Virus record (IMG/VR): IMGVR_UViG_3300037205_000035
Coordinates: 1-63,395 of that record
Reading direction: 5' to 3' (one strand)
Length of the DNA stretch: 63,395 bases
Source of the DNA: a virus
In this document: positions 25,723-40,700 of the stretch, piece after piece
Numbering within the stretch: the stretch's first letter is position 1
Layout of the letters: every line of letters begins with the position of its first letter
Notes under the pieces: model-generated
Databases searched by the model: none
Told to the model about the DNA's origin: nothing
Seen by the model: the letters and a program-made list of their open reading frames with translations, nothing else
Position numbers and translations under genes: made by a program

Positions 25723-28700
25723 CAGCAGCACCAGCAGCAGCACCAGCATCAGCAGCAGCAGCATCAGCAGCAGCAGCATCAGCAGCATCAGCATAAGCAT
25801 AAGCAGCAGCAGCATAAGCAGCAGCAGCATCAGCAGCAGCAGCAGCAGCAGCATCAGCAGAACCAGCAGCAGCATCAGCAGCATAAGCATAAGCATAAGC
25901 AGCAGCAGCATAAGCAGCAGCAGCATCAGCAGCAGCAGCAGCAGCAGCATCAGCAGCACCAGCAGCAGCATCAGCAGCAGCAGCATCAGCAGCACCAGCA
26001 GCAGCACCAGCAGCAGCATCAGCAGCATAAGCAGCACCAGCATAAGCAGCAGCAGCAGCATCAGTAGCACCAGCATCAGCAGCAGCAGCAGCAGCAGCAT
26101 CAGCAGCAGCAGCAGCAGCAGCAGCAGCATCAGCATCAGCATAAGCAGCAGCATCAGCATAAGCAGCAGCAGCATAAGCAGCATCATCATAAGCAGCAGC
26201 AGCATAAGCAGCAGCACGAGCAGCAGCATAAGCTAACTTCTTATTTTCTTCAGTGGGATTGCCCACCCAAGATCTTGCTGCTTGTATAGCCCCCCCAGCT
26301 TGCGCTCTAGTAAATGCTGAGCATAGATGTAGGACATCTGAAGCTATGTCAATAGCTACTTTGACGATATCCGACTTAGTCATACCGTCTCTAGCAGCCC
26401 ACCACAACAGCCAATCTGGGCGATTACACGTTTGCCACACTTCTGTAGCAGTCTTATCCGATGCCCATTTTCTTGCCTCAGCACAAGCCCCCAGTAGTTT
26501 CAGGTGGGCTTGAAATGTAGTTTTCATATGTTTCATCTCCATACACGCCCACATTAGCGTGTTTCGCTTGCGCTCATCAGTGGAGCTACACATCAGCATA
26601 ATGATATGTAGTATGTTTCTCTGGCTTCTTCTCGTGGAGTGTGACCCACACATGCCGAACGTAGTAATCTTCGGGCGTGTTTGATCTCTCATCATCATAT
26701 TTCATGCGTTTCTCAAACACCCATCCAATTGTGCGGACACCTTTTACAGTGTCTATGTGAACTTTTGAGATACAGCGGCCATACTCACGCTGTAGACCTT
26801 TAAACAGCTTGCCTTTGTCATCAGTCCACGCCTCAAACACGCCGGATTCACCAAATTGATACCCTTTGGTTTCGTTGGTGTACGTCTCTGAAATGTACAT
26901 ATCATCTCCATACGCTTTGCAGCGTTTCATCCTTTCGGAATCATCAGTGGAGTATGCCTTTTATCCGTCAAGGCTAAGGCCGATATTCTCGTGACTCGGA
27001 CCAACGCTATCTTTTTACCTGAGAGTTCACTTGCGCGTGGTTAGCAAGACCGTTGCGGTAGAGGATACATTAACAGGGGAAAGATAGAAAACTTAGGCTA
27101 CTTGCTTGCGATTGTCTTTTGTTACGTATGCTGGATCATTTAGCGGACAATCAGCAGCAGTATGAAACTGTGGCGCATCACTTGCGTATATCTGGCTGTA
27201 ACTCTTGAGGCCGTATTTGATCGGCACTCTGAAGTCATCAGGCCGTCTAACCCAAGTTTGGGTTTCGCCATTACGTCTCCAGTGCTCAGTGTGTTCCTTG
27301 ATACCACCATTGGGACCAATGACACGAGTACAAGTGCCGAAGTGAAACTCGTGGGCAGTTAAAGCTTGCTCTTTTGTAATCATTACGTTTCTCCCGACAC
27401 TAGACTAGCTAGTGTTTCGCTCGAATTTCACGAGCTAATCATGAGAGTTTAGCTGTATATAGGGAACACGGAGTCAACCATACTCAGAATATCTGACTTA
27501 GTGTGCCCCAGGTCATAAAGCTTCCTAAGTTGCACACGCAACTCAGTAGCTTGCACCAATTTTACTTCAGTCCAGATAGGATCAATGAAGTCTTTAGCTT
27601 CTTTCAATCCAACTGTCACGTTGCACGTTTCTTGAATGTGAACACGCAACTTCTTAATCGCATCAATCTTGTTTGTAGCTGTCATGTGATCTCCCGACAC
27701 CAGCATTTAACGCTAGTGTTTCGCATTGCTCGTCAGGGGATTAGCGCCGTCGCTTTGTAGCCCGTCGCTCATTCGTCATACAGCCGCTGCACTGATTCTT
27801 TGTTCCTTTTGTGCTCGCAGCACAAGTACAAGGTTCAATTTTAGTCGATGGCACACGCCTTGCACTATCCCTATGTCTCTGACCATTAAGATTATGGCTA
27901 GGCATAGTTCGTATACCTGCATCTGAAAGACTCTTACCACGTTCTAACTTGGGTATTGCCGATGTGTTCATTTACTTAATCTCCCGACTGCTATCTCTAG
28001 CAGTTTCGTCTGTTAAGACTCATCAGGGGATTTAAGCTTGCATACCATACTGTTCTGTAATATACCGCCGCAAGCTTTTAGTCAGTTGCTCCAATCCATA
28101 CTTCTCAAATGTCCCGCCGAAAGCTTTGGTTATACCTTCAGGGTATCGACTAGGCGATTCAGGACTCCATGCTATAGCTAAAGCGTGCTGTCCCACTGGA
28201 GCCACTCGGAATCTCTTAACTGCCCTAATCAGCATAGATGGAACATAGTACTTCTCATCTAAGTGAGAATCCAAGTGGGATGTATAGTGATTGACTTCAC
28301 CTAATGACTGCCCGTTCTGAGTAATCATTAAGCAATACCAGCAGTCACCATTCGACGGTGCGGGAACAGAGCCAGCTACGAAAGCTTTCATGTAACCTTC
28401 CACGTAAGTTTTGATCCTACGTTTCAGTTTCAAAAGCTTTGCAGGGTCTTCACCTTCACCAGTCACACTACCGTCCGAATGCACCATAATGCCGTCATCG
28501 AATGCGAATTGCTTTGCATTGTCTGACCAGCTTTGGCCTAATCGCATGTACCATATACCTCTGTCAGTGTAAAACCGCGCGATGTTTTGAAACTCATTCA
28601 TGCGCTGTTTCGTGGTGACAGTTCGCCAACCACCGGAATCAAAGCTCACATCGCCGTTTGGCTTGAAAGTCATGATTACAGTATTGTGTAGGCGTATGTT

Positions 28701-31700
28701 GATGTCATCTCCATTACGCTCTAAGTACGTGTTGTTTGCGATCTTTCGGCGGGTAGAACATCTCCCAGTTAGTTGATCGTTTGCCGTCTGATAGTTCATA
28801 GTCTCTCCATACCACCGTAATCGTTACAGTGGTTTCATCGCTGGACTAGAGCGAATCATCAGTGGTTTAGTTTGTCTCCACGATTACAGGCGTGAACTGT
28901 AACGTAAACGCTTTATCGTGGAAGTAGTTCACCTTGTTCTCGCGTAACACTCGCTCTGAATCTACAGGCTTGTAGCGAGTAGGATCATAGCTGAGTGTGA
29001 GATGAAACAGCTTCTTATCCTTGCGAAATCGGCTGTTATCCACCTTGACAGCGAGTACCTGCATACCCGGCGCGTTCAAGTATCCAATCACTTTCAGTTC
29101 CCGCGCCGTCGAAACGATGCGGGATGGAAAGTAGACTGTTACATGATCAGCCTTAATAGCAGGATTCTTAGGCGGAAACGTAGCAAGCACCATGTTACGT
29201 GATTGATCCGTAAGTTGTAATGCACTGTATGGCATAAGAGTTCTCCAAAGCTCAATAGAGCACTCCCCACTATTCGTAAACAGTGGGGTTTGCACTACTC
29301 AGTAAATGGTATCTGAAATGTTTGCCTGATATATACGGATTGCTGTTGTCTAGCAGCAGCATACGTAGCATCAGCAGCAGCATACGCAGCAGCATACGCA
29401 GCAGCATACGTAGCATCAGCAGCAGCATACGCAGCAGCATACGCAGCAGCATACGCATCAGCAGCAGCAGCACGAGCAGCAGCAGCAGCAGCATCAGCAG
29501 CATACGCAGCAGCAGCATCAGCAGCATACGCAGCAGCAGCATCAGCAGCATACGCAGCAGCATCAGCACGAGCAGCAGCAGCAGCAGCATCAGCAGCATA
29601 ACGCGAGTTTTTTGCGTCATCTGCAAACTTCCTAGCGGCTACTGGCAACAGTGCAATGTTGCTTGATACGATTGAATGCCCTATCCACCACAGTAACCAT
29701 GATGGATTAGGGCAATTCTGCCATACCTCAACAGCAGTGCTGTATTGTTTGGCCCATGCCCTAGCTTCTGTACACGCGCCAATCGATTTCAGGTGTTCGT
29801 GAATGTTCATATACGCTCCAAACCACCACCTAAGCAACACCTATTTATGACCCGTTGAGACTCCGTAATAGCTAGTCTCTAATCTCTAATGCACACGGTA
29901 ACGTGCTAGGTCTTAGGTGGTGGATTGCAGCGTGCAATCTAATCGTCTAGTAGCCTTGCAATCATGCTCTATCTATTAGGCGATTAGATTGCCTAAACTG
30001 TAATGGTTACACTCGAATAGCCTAGTGAACCTGCTAGAGTTCACTTAACCTCCCGTTTGATTTTGATCATTGACTTAATCTCAATGTCTCTACCAGTCTT
30101 GAGGTTCTGAAAGATGTAATGCCGACGAAGGCTCCGTGTTAGGAATCCGTTCCCACCACGTTCTACCTCGCCAATGAATTGAGCCTCAGTGAATCCGCCC
30201 GAATACTGCACACGATAAACCTTGCCACGTTCCAACGTTATTGCAGACATTCTTGTATTCTCCTATTGTCCTGTTAGCAGGATCATTAGGCTATTCGAGT
30301 GTTGACACTTTCGCCAACACTCCACTAGCAGCCAATCTTTCAGCCTGTAGCTTGCGCTCATCACCCGTAGGCGATATCGGGGTTACTTGATTGACTGGTA
30401 GTAGAGTGCTGGTTAATCGTGGATTGATTTTAATTAGCATGTTCTCAGTTACTCAATCAAGTACTGAGGTTAGCCGATATTGAGACTTGAGACTGCATTC
30501 GCTCATTAGCTTGAGGGATTAACCATAGCGCGAGTCCAAAGACTGAATCTATGGTGTGTACCATTCCGTTAAACTTGCGAAACTCATGATCACTACCAAT
30601 TCGCACACTGGCCATTTGCACGCGATTACGGCCTGTACAGTCAATTCGTAACTCATGGGTGACCACTTATAACCATCGTGAGACTCTGCCGCTAGAATCG
30701 GCATACACGCGATAGAGTACAGCATTCGTCTAGGATCACTCATTGAGCATTGAATCGACCGATACAGGCCACAATCAATAGCAATGGAGCTGGGAGAACT
30801 GATAGGGATTCTTAAGAGGAGGATATCGGGAATAGCGTTGGTATAGGTGCAAGTGCTGTACCGTCGAATGACTCAGTACAGGCTACCGTGGGAGGTTCGT
30901 TTACTCTCACTTGCGCGTCACAACATGGTTCTACTATGCACTGCTACCAGACCCTAATCGCCTCATGCTACCAGTCATAGCCAAGCCGTTTGTAGTTCCC
31001 ACGATACCCTGTAACCCAGTTCACTCAAGAACAATGGAGTACAAGCCCATAGGACGGCCGCATCCTGATATCCAGCGTCAACCATGACGCCAACACAACA
31101 TGAGAGTAAGGGCGCTGCAATCCAGCTTGCGCTATCGCGTAATCACTGGACTGTCATCGCAGTGCAGGAAGTCAACCTGCTACTCACTCATTAGGTCAGT
31201 CCGCTATTGGGCTTTACCACCTGACCTTCGCGCTAGATATTGCAGGACCATAACCAAACGCTAACTATAAGCAAACAATGATTGTCTATTAGGCATAGGT
31301 GTATTCAGAATTCACACTAAGAAACAATAAAGAACTGATAACCTCAATTCAGTCAATAGGTTAGACTGTGGAAATAGTGTGCTTTCACAGTGTGAAGCTT
31401 TTTCACAGTGAATAGATGGCGAATAGGACTACATCATAGTGTAGTCATTACAGCATGGTCTAGCTAGGGTATGCTCCATTGCTGATAGTGTAGAGCTTCG
31501 CTCTACCCTACACCACTGTAGCTATGCTCCCAACATCGCCACAACCAGCACCACGGCCATCTCGCACAATGGCCGTTCTTGCTGTCTAGTGGCCTCGCCA
31601 CGCGATCATACGGCGAGCTTTGATCAGTCCGCATGGTCGTGTTTCGACCATAAGCTCACAGGCTGCAAATGGGCTATAGTGATGGTTACTATAGTAGCTA

Positions 31701-34700
31701 TTGCTATAGTTATCATTGGTATAGCTTCGATGAGGCGCGCTCGTGCTTTTTTCACACCCGTTTTGCGCCCGCTAAGCACGCCAATAGCCAATCTCCACCA
31801 CGCGCCCACTGAGGTACTCGACATGTCGCAGTGTCAGTCTCGTGCTTCGATTGCACCACGACGCTGCTAGCAGCCTTAGATTGAGTGTGTCAAAAGCGAA
31901 CATGAAGCGAACAAATAGCACTGCTATCTGCCCATCAGCACTGTCAGAATGGACACTTTGAAGCGCAAAGCAGCCTCAAAAGTGGCAAAAAGTGTAACGA
32001 TTACAGTTCTCGATCCGGGTGGTGGGGGGTACTACATGACGGGGGTGCTGAGAACGCCCCGCATATGTTCAACTGCATATGTTCAACTCCACGTATGTTA
32101 ATTTGTTGGTGTGCATTTTTATGCCTATTAGCAGAATTGTCACCAAACTTTATTCTTGACCAACTGTAATGATTACACTGAAAATAAGCACCCCCATTTT
32201 TCTGTAGTATTTTTGACAATTATTGGGTGCTGTAAAATGATGCGACGCTATATCAATCAAGTTTAGAAAATAACGCTGTATCGTATATGAGCTACGCTCA
32301 TATCCTCTTAGGGCTGGCCTTCGGCCATCCCTATGCTATGATGCTATCATGCCAGATGATAAACAGGTTTGTATTGAATGTGATGGGTGTGGAACTATGG
32401 CAGATGACTCTATCTGCAAGTTATGCAAGGGAATTGGTTTAGTAAAATCAGGACAACCCCTATCCTTAGAGGATATTTGGGCTGAATATATTGAGAAAAG
32501 AAATAGTGGGGGAGTGAAGTGAGAGGCAAAATTAAGAAAATCCTCAACCGTAAGATGTCTAAAGTCAAGAAGCACCCCCTAGAATCTGACGAAGATAACC
32601 CACTCGAAATAGACAATCAAAGTATGGATGACGGTGTAATCATTACACCAGACGTACCTATCTCTCTGCCAAAATCAACAAACGCATTCAAAACCAGATC
32701 AAAAAAGTCAGGCAAGGGGACTTACTACAGCGAAGTATTGGCTGATCGTATCCTTGAGCGCGTGGCTGCTGGTGAAGACTTGCGACGAATCTGTAAAGAG
32801 GATGGGTTCCCCCCTGCCCACATAGTTCTTAGTTGGTTCTTGTACCCAGACGAGATCGAGAGGCCCAACTTTGCTGCCAGATTCGAGAAAGCTACTACGA
32901 TTGGACTACATATGATGGCAACAGAGATAGTCTCTATTGCTGATGATAGTGGGAAAGATAAAGTGAAGAAGATGGTGGACGGCAAGACAATTGAGGTTGT
33001 TGACACTGAACACATTGCTCGTGACAAGCTTCGCATAGATACAAGAAAGTTCATCCTACAACGTAAACTACGGAAAGAATTTGGCGACAATGTGCAAGTG
33101 CAGCATTCCGGCACTATTGATTTAGCTGCACGACTCGCAAGTGCAAGGGGTAGGGCTGATCTACGCGAGTTACCAATCAATCGCAACACAACATTGATAC
33201 AGGGGGATAGCGATTAATGTAATGATTACAGTTTTATGTTATATGGGGCCAAGTATCACGCCTATTTGCGTAAGTTTTCTGCCCCCTTCATCATTACGAA
33301 ATCGCGCTACGCGCAATTCCGCACATGATTCGGGGATAAAGCAGGATCAAAATAGCCCAAAATAAGGCATTGACAGCTTGTTTTTGATCTGATATAATAT
33401 CATGTAGGGAGGGTCGTAGGGAGGTCCACATATACTAATTCATTAGTAGGCCCCAATTTTGATGATTGGAGCGTAGATACACTAATAGAATGGAGGGCGA
33501 AGCCCGACATTATAGTAGGGGAGCTAGTAAAGGTAAATCATGCGAGGATACAGGGTGTTAACAGTTGATGAGAAAGAGAAGATGTGGAAGTTTTTTAATC
33601 CACCCTACAACTTATCAATAGCTGTAATAGCACGGAGGTTTCAAACTACCTACAGAACGACGTGGGGAGCAACAGAAGGAAGGAAACGAAAACAGGATGC
33701 TAAGAAAACTAACATGGAGTAGTGTATTGATTACACTTTCTGCTCTGTGTAGCAGTGCAGTAATGGACACTAAAACTTACTTTATGACAGGTGCCGGTGA
33801 AGCTATAGTGGATGGCACAGTATCTATATTAGATAGATCCAAGGCTCCAGCAATGGTGTATATGGATTCATCATGCAAGTATTTCTCTACCAATCCAGTC
33901 ATATTGGATAGTCGGGGAGGGGCACATATATTTATCAAGTCTGGATTATACATGATTAGAGCATACTCCAGAGATCAAAAGTTGGAGTGGATCATCAACA
34001 ACATATACATTGATAAATTGAATCAGATGGTATGCAGATGAGTGATATATCTACTCAATTAACTTTGAGAGAGCTTGTGGTCAGGCTACTAACTGCGGGT
34101 AATCATTTGACCGTAGCCTTATCTGACTTATCTAAGGGTTGGCAGGATTGGACTAGGGAAGAAGCTTTACGCCGATATGTAGGTCGGTGGCAGTATGATG
34201 TTTTGATTGCTTGTAGAACTGCGATGGACGTGTCTGCTGAGTATAGAAAAGGAGGATACTAATGAGTATTCAAGTCGGAGAATGGACTGGGATATATACG
34301 TATGGTCCCCCAGATCATAAAAATGGGGACATATTCAAGTTCGATGAGGCTATTCCAATCGAGGTACAGATAAAAGTAGGGGATGTACTTAGGTACATGA
34401 ATGAGTATGAGTTCAAAATACTAGAAGTTAAAGATAACCTAGTCAGGATGTGGGGGCCAACACCAATTAAAGATAAGTAGGTTACAACACATGGGCTGGT
34501 TTTGATTAACAAACCTTAATCATTTTAGGCTAGACTTCAGTGATGTTGGCGTTATACTGAAGGTGTGAGCAAGTCTTAGAAAGGAGACAACATGCACACT
34601 TTAACCTTAATCCTTGACGGGAAAACTGAAACTTTTCAACGAGTTACCTCTATCACACCGAAATCTGTAGGTAGAACTCCAGCAAACACTGGCATTTACT

Positions 34701-37700
34701 GCCAAGAGTGTGCTGAAGCTCTCCGATCAGATATGCTTAGCTGCCCTAACTGTGGGCAAGCGACGGTACGCTACTTGACAGCAGCGTAATCATTACACTT
34801 CTCCCAAACCCAGCCAATCGAGTGATCGAGTCTGGAAACATAAGAGCCTTCAAGAGCAATCTTGGGGGCTTTTTTGTTAGGATATAGCCATGCCTTTTCA
34901 ACGGGGGCAATCCAGCCCTATCATCAGCCCTCACTCAGACGGTGCTGACTTCTCTGAATCACAACTAGCTGATTTAGTCCTATCTTGTCACTATGACCCA
35001 CTTAAATTTGTGCAGATTGCCTATCCTTGGGGCGAAAAAGGGCCTTTAGAGAGGTATGAAGGCCCCGACACTTGGCAAGAAGATTTCCTAATTGAGTGGG
35101 GGGAGGCTCTTAAGAAAAACAATTTTGATGGTGAAAACCCAGTCCCACCAATTAGGATGACTCGTTCTAGCGGACATGGGGCGGGCAAAAGCGTGCTATG
35201 CGCCCAAATTACCCACTTTATTATGAGCACCCGGCCTCACTGTAAGGGGTCAGTTACAGCTAATACATACGGACAGCTTGAGACTAAGACATGGGCAACA
35301 GTTCAAAAATGGACTAAGTGGTTAATCTGCCGACACTGGTTTTCTATAACTGGGAGTAGACTATGGCAGAACGACTATAGAGAGTCTTGGTTTGTTGAAC
35401 CGCTGTCTTGTGCTGAGGAGAACTCAGAGGCGTTTGCAGGTCAACACGCAGCCGAATCAACATCTTTCTATATATTTGATGAGGGATCAAATGTACCCGA
35501 TAAGATTTATGAGGTTGCTGAGGGTGGAACAACAGACGGAGAAGCTATGCTGTTTGTGTTCGGCAACCCTACCCGCTCAAGTGGTAAGTTCTTCCGTATA
35601 AACTTCGGAGCAGATAGAAATAGGTGGAACCACAAAGCCATAGATAGTAGAACCTGTAGATATACTAACAAGCCACTAATAAAAGAGTGGGAAGAGGACT
35701 GGGGGGAGGACTCGGATAGGTTTAGGGTACGGGTCAAGGGCTTACCCCCGTCTGCATCAGATTTGCAATTCATTTCTACATCATTAGTTACTGCTGCAAA
35801 ACAGCGCCCACCTACCTATCTTAAGAATGATCCTGTCATAGCTGGGTTGGATATAGCTAGGGGTGGGGATGATAATGTTGTGATTAGGTTTAGGAAAGGT
35901 AGGGATGCAGCCTCAATACCACCTATAGTATTAGCTGGTCAGATGGTCAGGGATAGTACCTTACTTGAGAGTTTGGTAATTGATATCCTTAAGAATGGTG
36001 CTCCACTTAGACAGGCTGACGTAAAAGAGTCTGAGTATAATCCAGAGTCTACCGGACCCCGATCAAATAGAGTGCATGTTGATATGCTGTTTGCTGATGG
36101 AACTGGTGTAGGGGGGCCTATCTGTGATCATTTGAAAGCTATGGGGTATCGGGATAGAGTTGTGGAGATACAATTTGGTGCTGAAGCTCCAAACACAGCA
36201 GGATTTCAGGAATGTGCGAATATGAGAAGTTGGATGTGGGAAGGAATGAGGTCTTGGCTGGCTACGGGATCTATTGATGCTTCAACTGATCTTGAGAGTG
36301 ATCTTGTTAGCCCTATGTTCCATTATCGACCTTCTGATAATGCTCTTATATTGGAGAGTAAAGAGAGCATTAAGAAGAGATTAGGTGGATCTCCTGATAA
36401 TGGGGATGCACTAGCCCTAACATTTGCTAGGCCAGTGATGCCATTGAAATCTGACTCACAGATTAGGGCTGAGGAAGAGGCTGGAGAGACAGATTGGGAA
36501 ACTGGGGGATTAAATAGGGGTAGAGTATGGGGGTAACTGTGGATAGTACATCAGGTGTGGCCGGTGATACATCGTCTGTAATCATTACAGCTAGTCTAGT
36601 GGGTAAGTACATAACCTTAGGGGGTAATGGCAGGTCTAAATCATTTAATATAGATAACTTTTTAGGAATTACTACTTGGTTAGTGGAAACATGTAAAAAA
36701 AAGCAGAATCCTGAGGTGGAGGACACTACAGATATTATTACTAAAAAATTAGAGGCAGAAAAGCTTAGACGGGGAGTTTAGGTGTGTTATATTGTGGGTG
36801 ATTTATGCTCCAGTTACGCACTGTAATCACTACACTCCTGATTCCTATCTTGCTACCTGCTACTAAAGTAGCGTCCCATCTACCTACAATTGCGGCTGGA
36901 GCTACAATAACCATATCTGCACTTGAGTTACCTGATACTATTAAGAAGTTCAAGAAAGCAATCAGGAAAGTAAAAAAGAAAGTGGTGGGACATTGAAGAA
37001 CTGGAAAACGTCTTTGTTTGGTGTCATCTCTGCTCTAGCAATGTTTTCAATATCAGCCCCTGAACTATTTGTCAAGTGGATATGGGTTATCCCTACTGCT
37101 AAGTTTATTTTAGCGGGAGGGTTAGCTGGTATGGGACTAGTGGCTAAGGATGGTAGTACTCATTCTACCCCCACCGAAGTAAAAGAGGCGGGGTGGAAAG
37201 AGTAATGGATGCCATTGACATCAAGAAATCAACAGATGAGATTATAGCCCAACTACCCGGAATAGAGGGGTTTGTTGAGGGGGCTAGATTAGCTATAACA
37301 GCATCTGTTAAGGAAGTAGTGAGTGAGGCTCTAGTTGCTGTGGCTGATGGAGTAGGGCAGTTGGTTAGTCTTGGTCAGGCTGTAGATGGTGCAACTGTAA
37401 CGATTACATCGTCAGCACCTATCACAATATCTATTCCAACCTTCACAGCCACTGTTTTGATGCCACTTAAGCCTAGTAAATAGTTCCAAAAGGAGTGTCT
37501 AAGATATGAACATTGCTACTAAAATTGTTCAACTGTGTGGACTAAAGGGACCATACAAGGATGATAATCAACTAGGTGACGCTCTTGCTTTAGGGTTTGA
37601 CTCAGCAGATAAAGAAGAAATCAAAAGCATGTTTTGTCTTCTAGCGTCCAGAGAACTTAGCAATTCAGATAATGTAAGTCTGGTTGACTACCAAAAGCAT

Positions 37701-40700
37701 TTGGCTAGTAGCTCTAGCCCGAAAGGATAAAACTTATGAAACTAGCTGTAATCAGCACACTTTTTGCGACTGCTTTGTTTGGTCAAACTATAACCCCAGT
37801 AACTCCTACCTTCTCTAACCTGCCTAATTACTGGGCTGCTGTTGGGGGTGGGTATACTCAGGGGGGGTATTCTGAGGGTATTATTTCATTCGGTGCCAAT
37901 ATCGCTGGTAGTTACTATAGTAAGACTACCTTTGATGTATTCAAAACCTACACCAGTGTCCGTACTGGATTCTGCAAAGCTATGGCACAGTCTGGAAACT
38001 GGACACTTTTAGCCTGTGTTGATGCTGGCATTTCAACTGGAACTCCAGTTATAGGGAACTTTACTGGAGGAGCAACCGCTGCATATAATTTAGGCAACAA
38101 GTATAAGTCTTTGGCCGGTACATTTGTGGCTGTTGAGTTTCGAGTTACAGGGGCTACAACCAGCACTACAGTAGCTCCGAATCAAGTTACTCCGGGTGTT
38201 TTCTTAGCGGTTGGAAAGTCCTTTTAGCGTATGCAAGAAGCAGAGACTATTCATAGGACATTTGTTGCTGATTGTCCTAGTTGCCAGTCTAAATCTGTGC
38301 ATACGGATGAAGATTGGGATAAGCATCATCCTAACAACAGGCATGGATACTTGAGAGAAATAGGGTGGAGTAAAGAGGGTTTAAGTGCCTAAGATTGGAG
38401 TAGTAGTTGACGGGGTATGTTCAGACTGTGGGCATACTATACAAGTAGGGGAGTGGCCGTTTGCATGTGGTGGACATGGGGATCATATTCTCTACATGCG
38501 CTTATCATTTATGCCTAGTGGCCGAACTGTAGATTATGCTCCCCCCACTCCGATCTCACCAATTAAAGAACCACAGATGACAAGAACGTGGCTGAATCCT
38601 GATGGGTCAACGCGAGAGATGCACCCTAGAGAGTGGTGCAGGACTAATGCTGTAGATATGGCAGACGGTGTGAAAGAACCAAGTTATTTGAGGTAAAGAA
38701 ATGACAGCATCTTACGAGATAATTCCAGGATTCAAGTTGCCGAATGATGAGATGGTGATCTACGCAAAAGATCAACCTCAATATCTACAACTACCTATGT
38801 GGAAGGGGCCTGACCCTGAAGGTAGGAGAGTAGCTAGGTTTAAGCTTACTTGGAAAGAGCGAGTATCCGTGCTATTCTATGGATCAATCTGGCTAAGCGT
38901 TTTGACCTTTGGAAACTCACTTCAGCCTGTAAAACTTGACACAGACTGCCCTTTAATGGCTAGCGCAATGCTTGATGAAGAGGTATAATCTGACCATGAA
39001 AACCTTTCTCCGGCGGTACTCGACTCTCTTCGTGATCCTGTTTGCTCTTATGACTGCTGTAATCATTACACAGACTCATGCGGCTACCATTGGTACTCTT
39101 GCTCAATTACCTACCTCATCTGGAGGGGTGTTTACCCAAGACAATTTGAACCAGATCAACACTAATGCAACTACAGCCAATACCAACTTCACTAATATCA
39201 ATACTGCCCTAACTACTGGTACAGGTATTGTCTTGACTAGTGCAACTGGTACACCAACTAATGCTGGTGTGTTCTTAGATACTGGAACTATTAATCTCAC
39301 GCTATCACAACTCCAGACCCTGAACTCTGTCGGATACACAATCCTTGCGGCTCCAGGCGCTACCAGCATGTACCAGATGGGGGGCTGCACCCTCAACCTA
39401 ACGTATGGTAGTGCTGCATTCACTGGTGGTGGTACTGTCTCTATTGGGTATGGTACGACTAGTTCTCCTGCCACTAACGGAACTATAGCCTCTACCGTGT
39501 TCACAACCTTCTCAGCATCCCATGCTGTTATAGTGCTTCCTGTAGCTGTAGCTGTTACAGCCACTACTTCTCTAGTAAATAAGGCTATTGTGATGACTGC
39601 GGCATCTGCTGATTTTGCAGCGGGTACTGCGGCTACTGGACAGTTAGATTGCCAGTATAGGATTCTCACAGGAATATCTTAATGTTGTCCTCTCTTCAAA
39701 GCATTCTACAACAGGAGATAGCTACACCTCTATCTAAGGCCCCTACTGTTGGCACTCTTAAGGCCAGTACGGGGCCTGCACGAGTGTTGAGGCAGAGGAT
39801 ACAGCCATACGTGTCTTCTGGTATTCCTGGTGTGAAGAAAGGGCGTAAGGTTAGTTTGAAAGCTCTTATGTCCCCAATTAGGACTAGTTATGTAGGGGGG
39901 GATACAATTGGCACTAATTAAACCAAGTCATGTGGGACTGCTGCATAAGGATTTGGGCATACCACAAGGTAAAAAGATACCTTTGAGTGCTCTAATGCAG
40001 GCTAAGAAGTCTTCAAACCCAGCCGTAAGAAAGCGGGCAACCTTTGCCAGAAACTTCAGATAATTCATTCTCACTGGATATGCTCGACCCTCTATCTTTG
40101 AGCGAGGATCAGTTCTTTGATAGGTATATCAAGCCAATCATAGAAGCATCGGATAAGAAGATCATGGAGAAAATAGAGGAAAAGATATGCCAGCTATTAC
40201 CGAAGAAACTATAACCATTACACCCCCAGCAGAAGAACAGCCTGTCACCTGCATTTTCGTGCATGAGGGATTAGCTGTACACGCTGAGAACATTGTGCAT
40301 CCGGGTATGGGTATAATCGAGAAGAATATAGGGGAAGTAAAGCATCAGTTTGCTTGGGATATGCTAACTAAGAAAGGTGAGCATATCTTTCGCTCAGTGT
40401 AATCATTACAGTGCCTAAACCCGATATCACCAAAGAAATCCGAGAGAATCTGATGGCCGTTAAAAGTAACGACCGTCATAATCGAGAAGCATATCGGGAT
40501 AATACTCGCTTTTTGAACGGGGAGCAATGGGAGCCGCTTGAAGCTCAAGCTAGACGCGGTAAGCGTCTTATGCTTACTGCTGACCAACTCAACGCTCCCG
40601 TAGATCAAGTTGTTAACAGTGTTCGCCAGAATAAACCTGGCCCAAAAGTCTCACCTTCTGGTAGTGGTACAGATAAGTATGATGCAGATATCATGGAAGG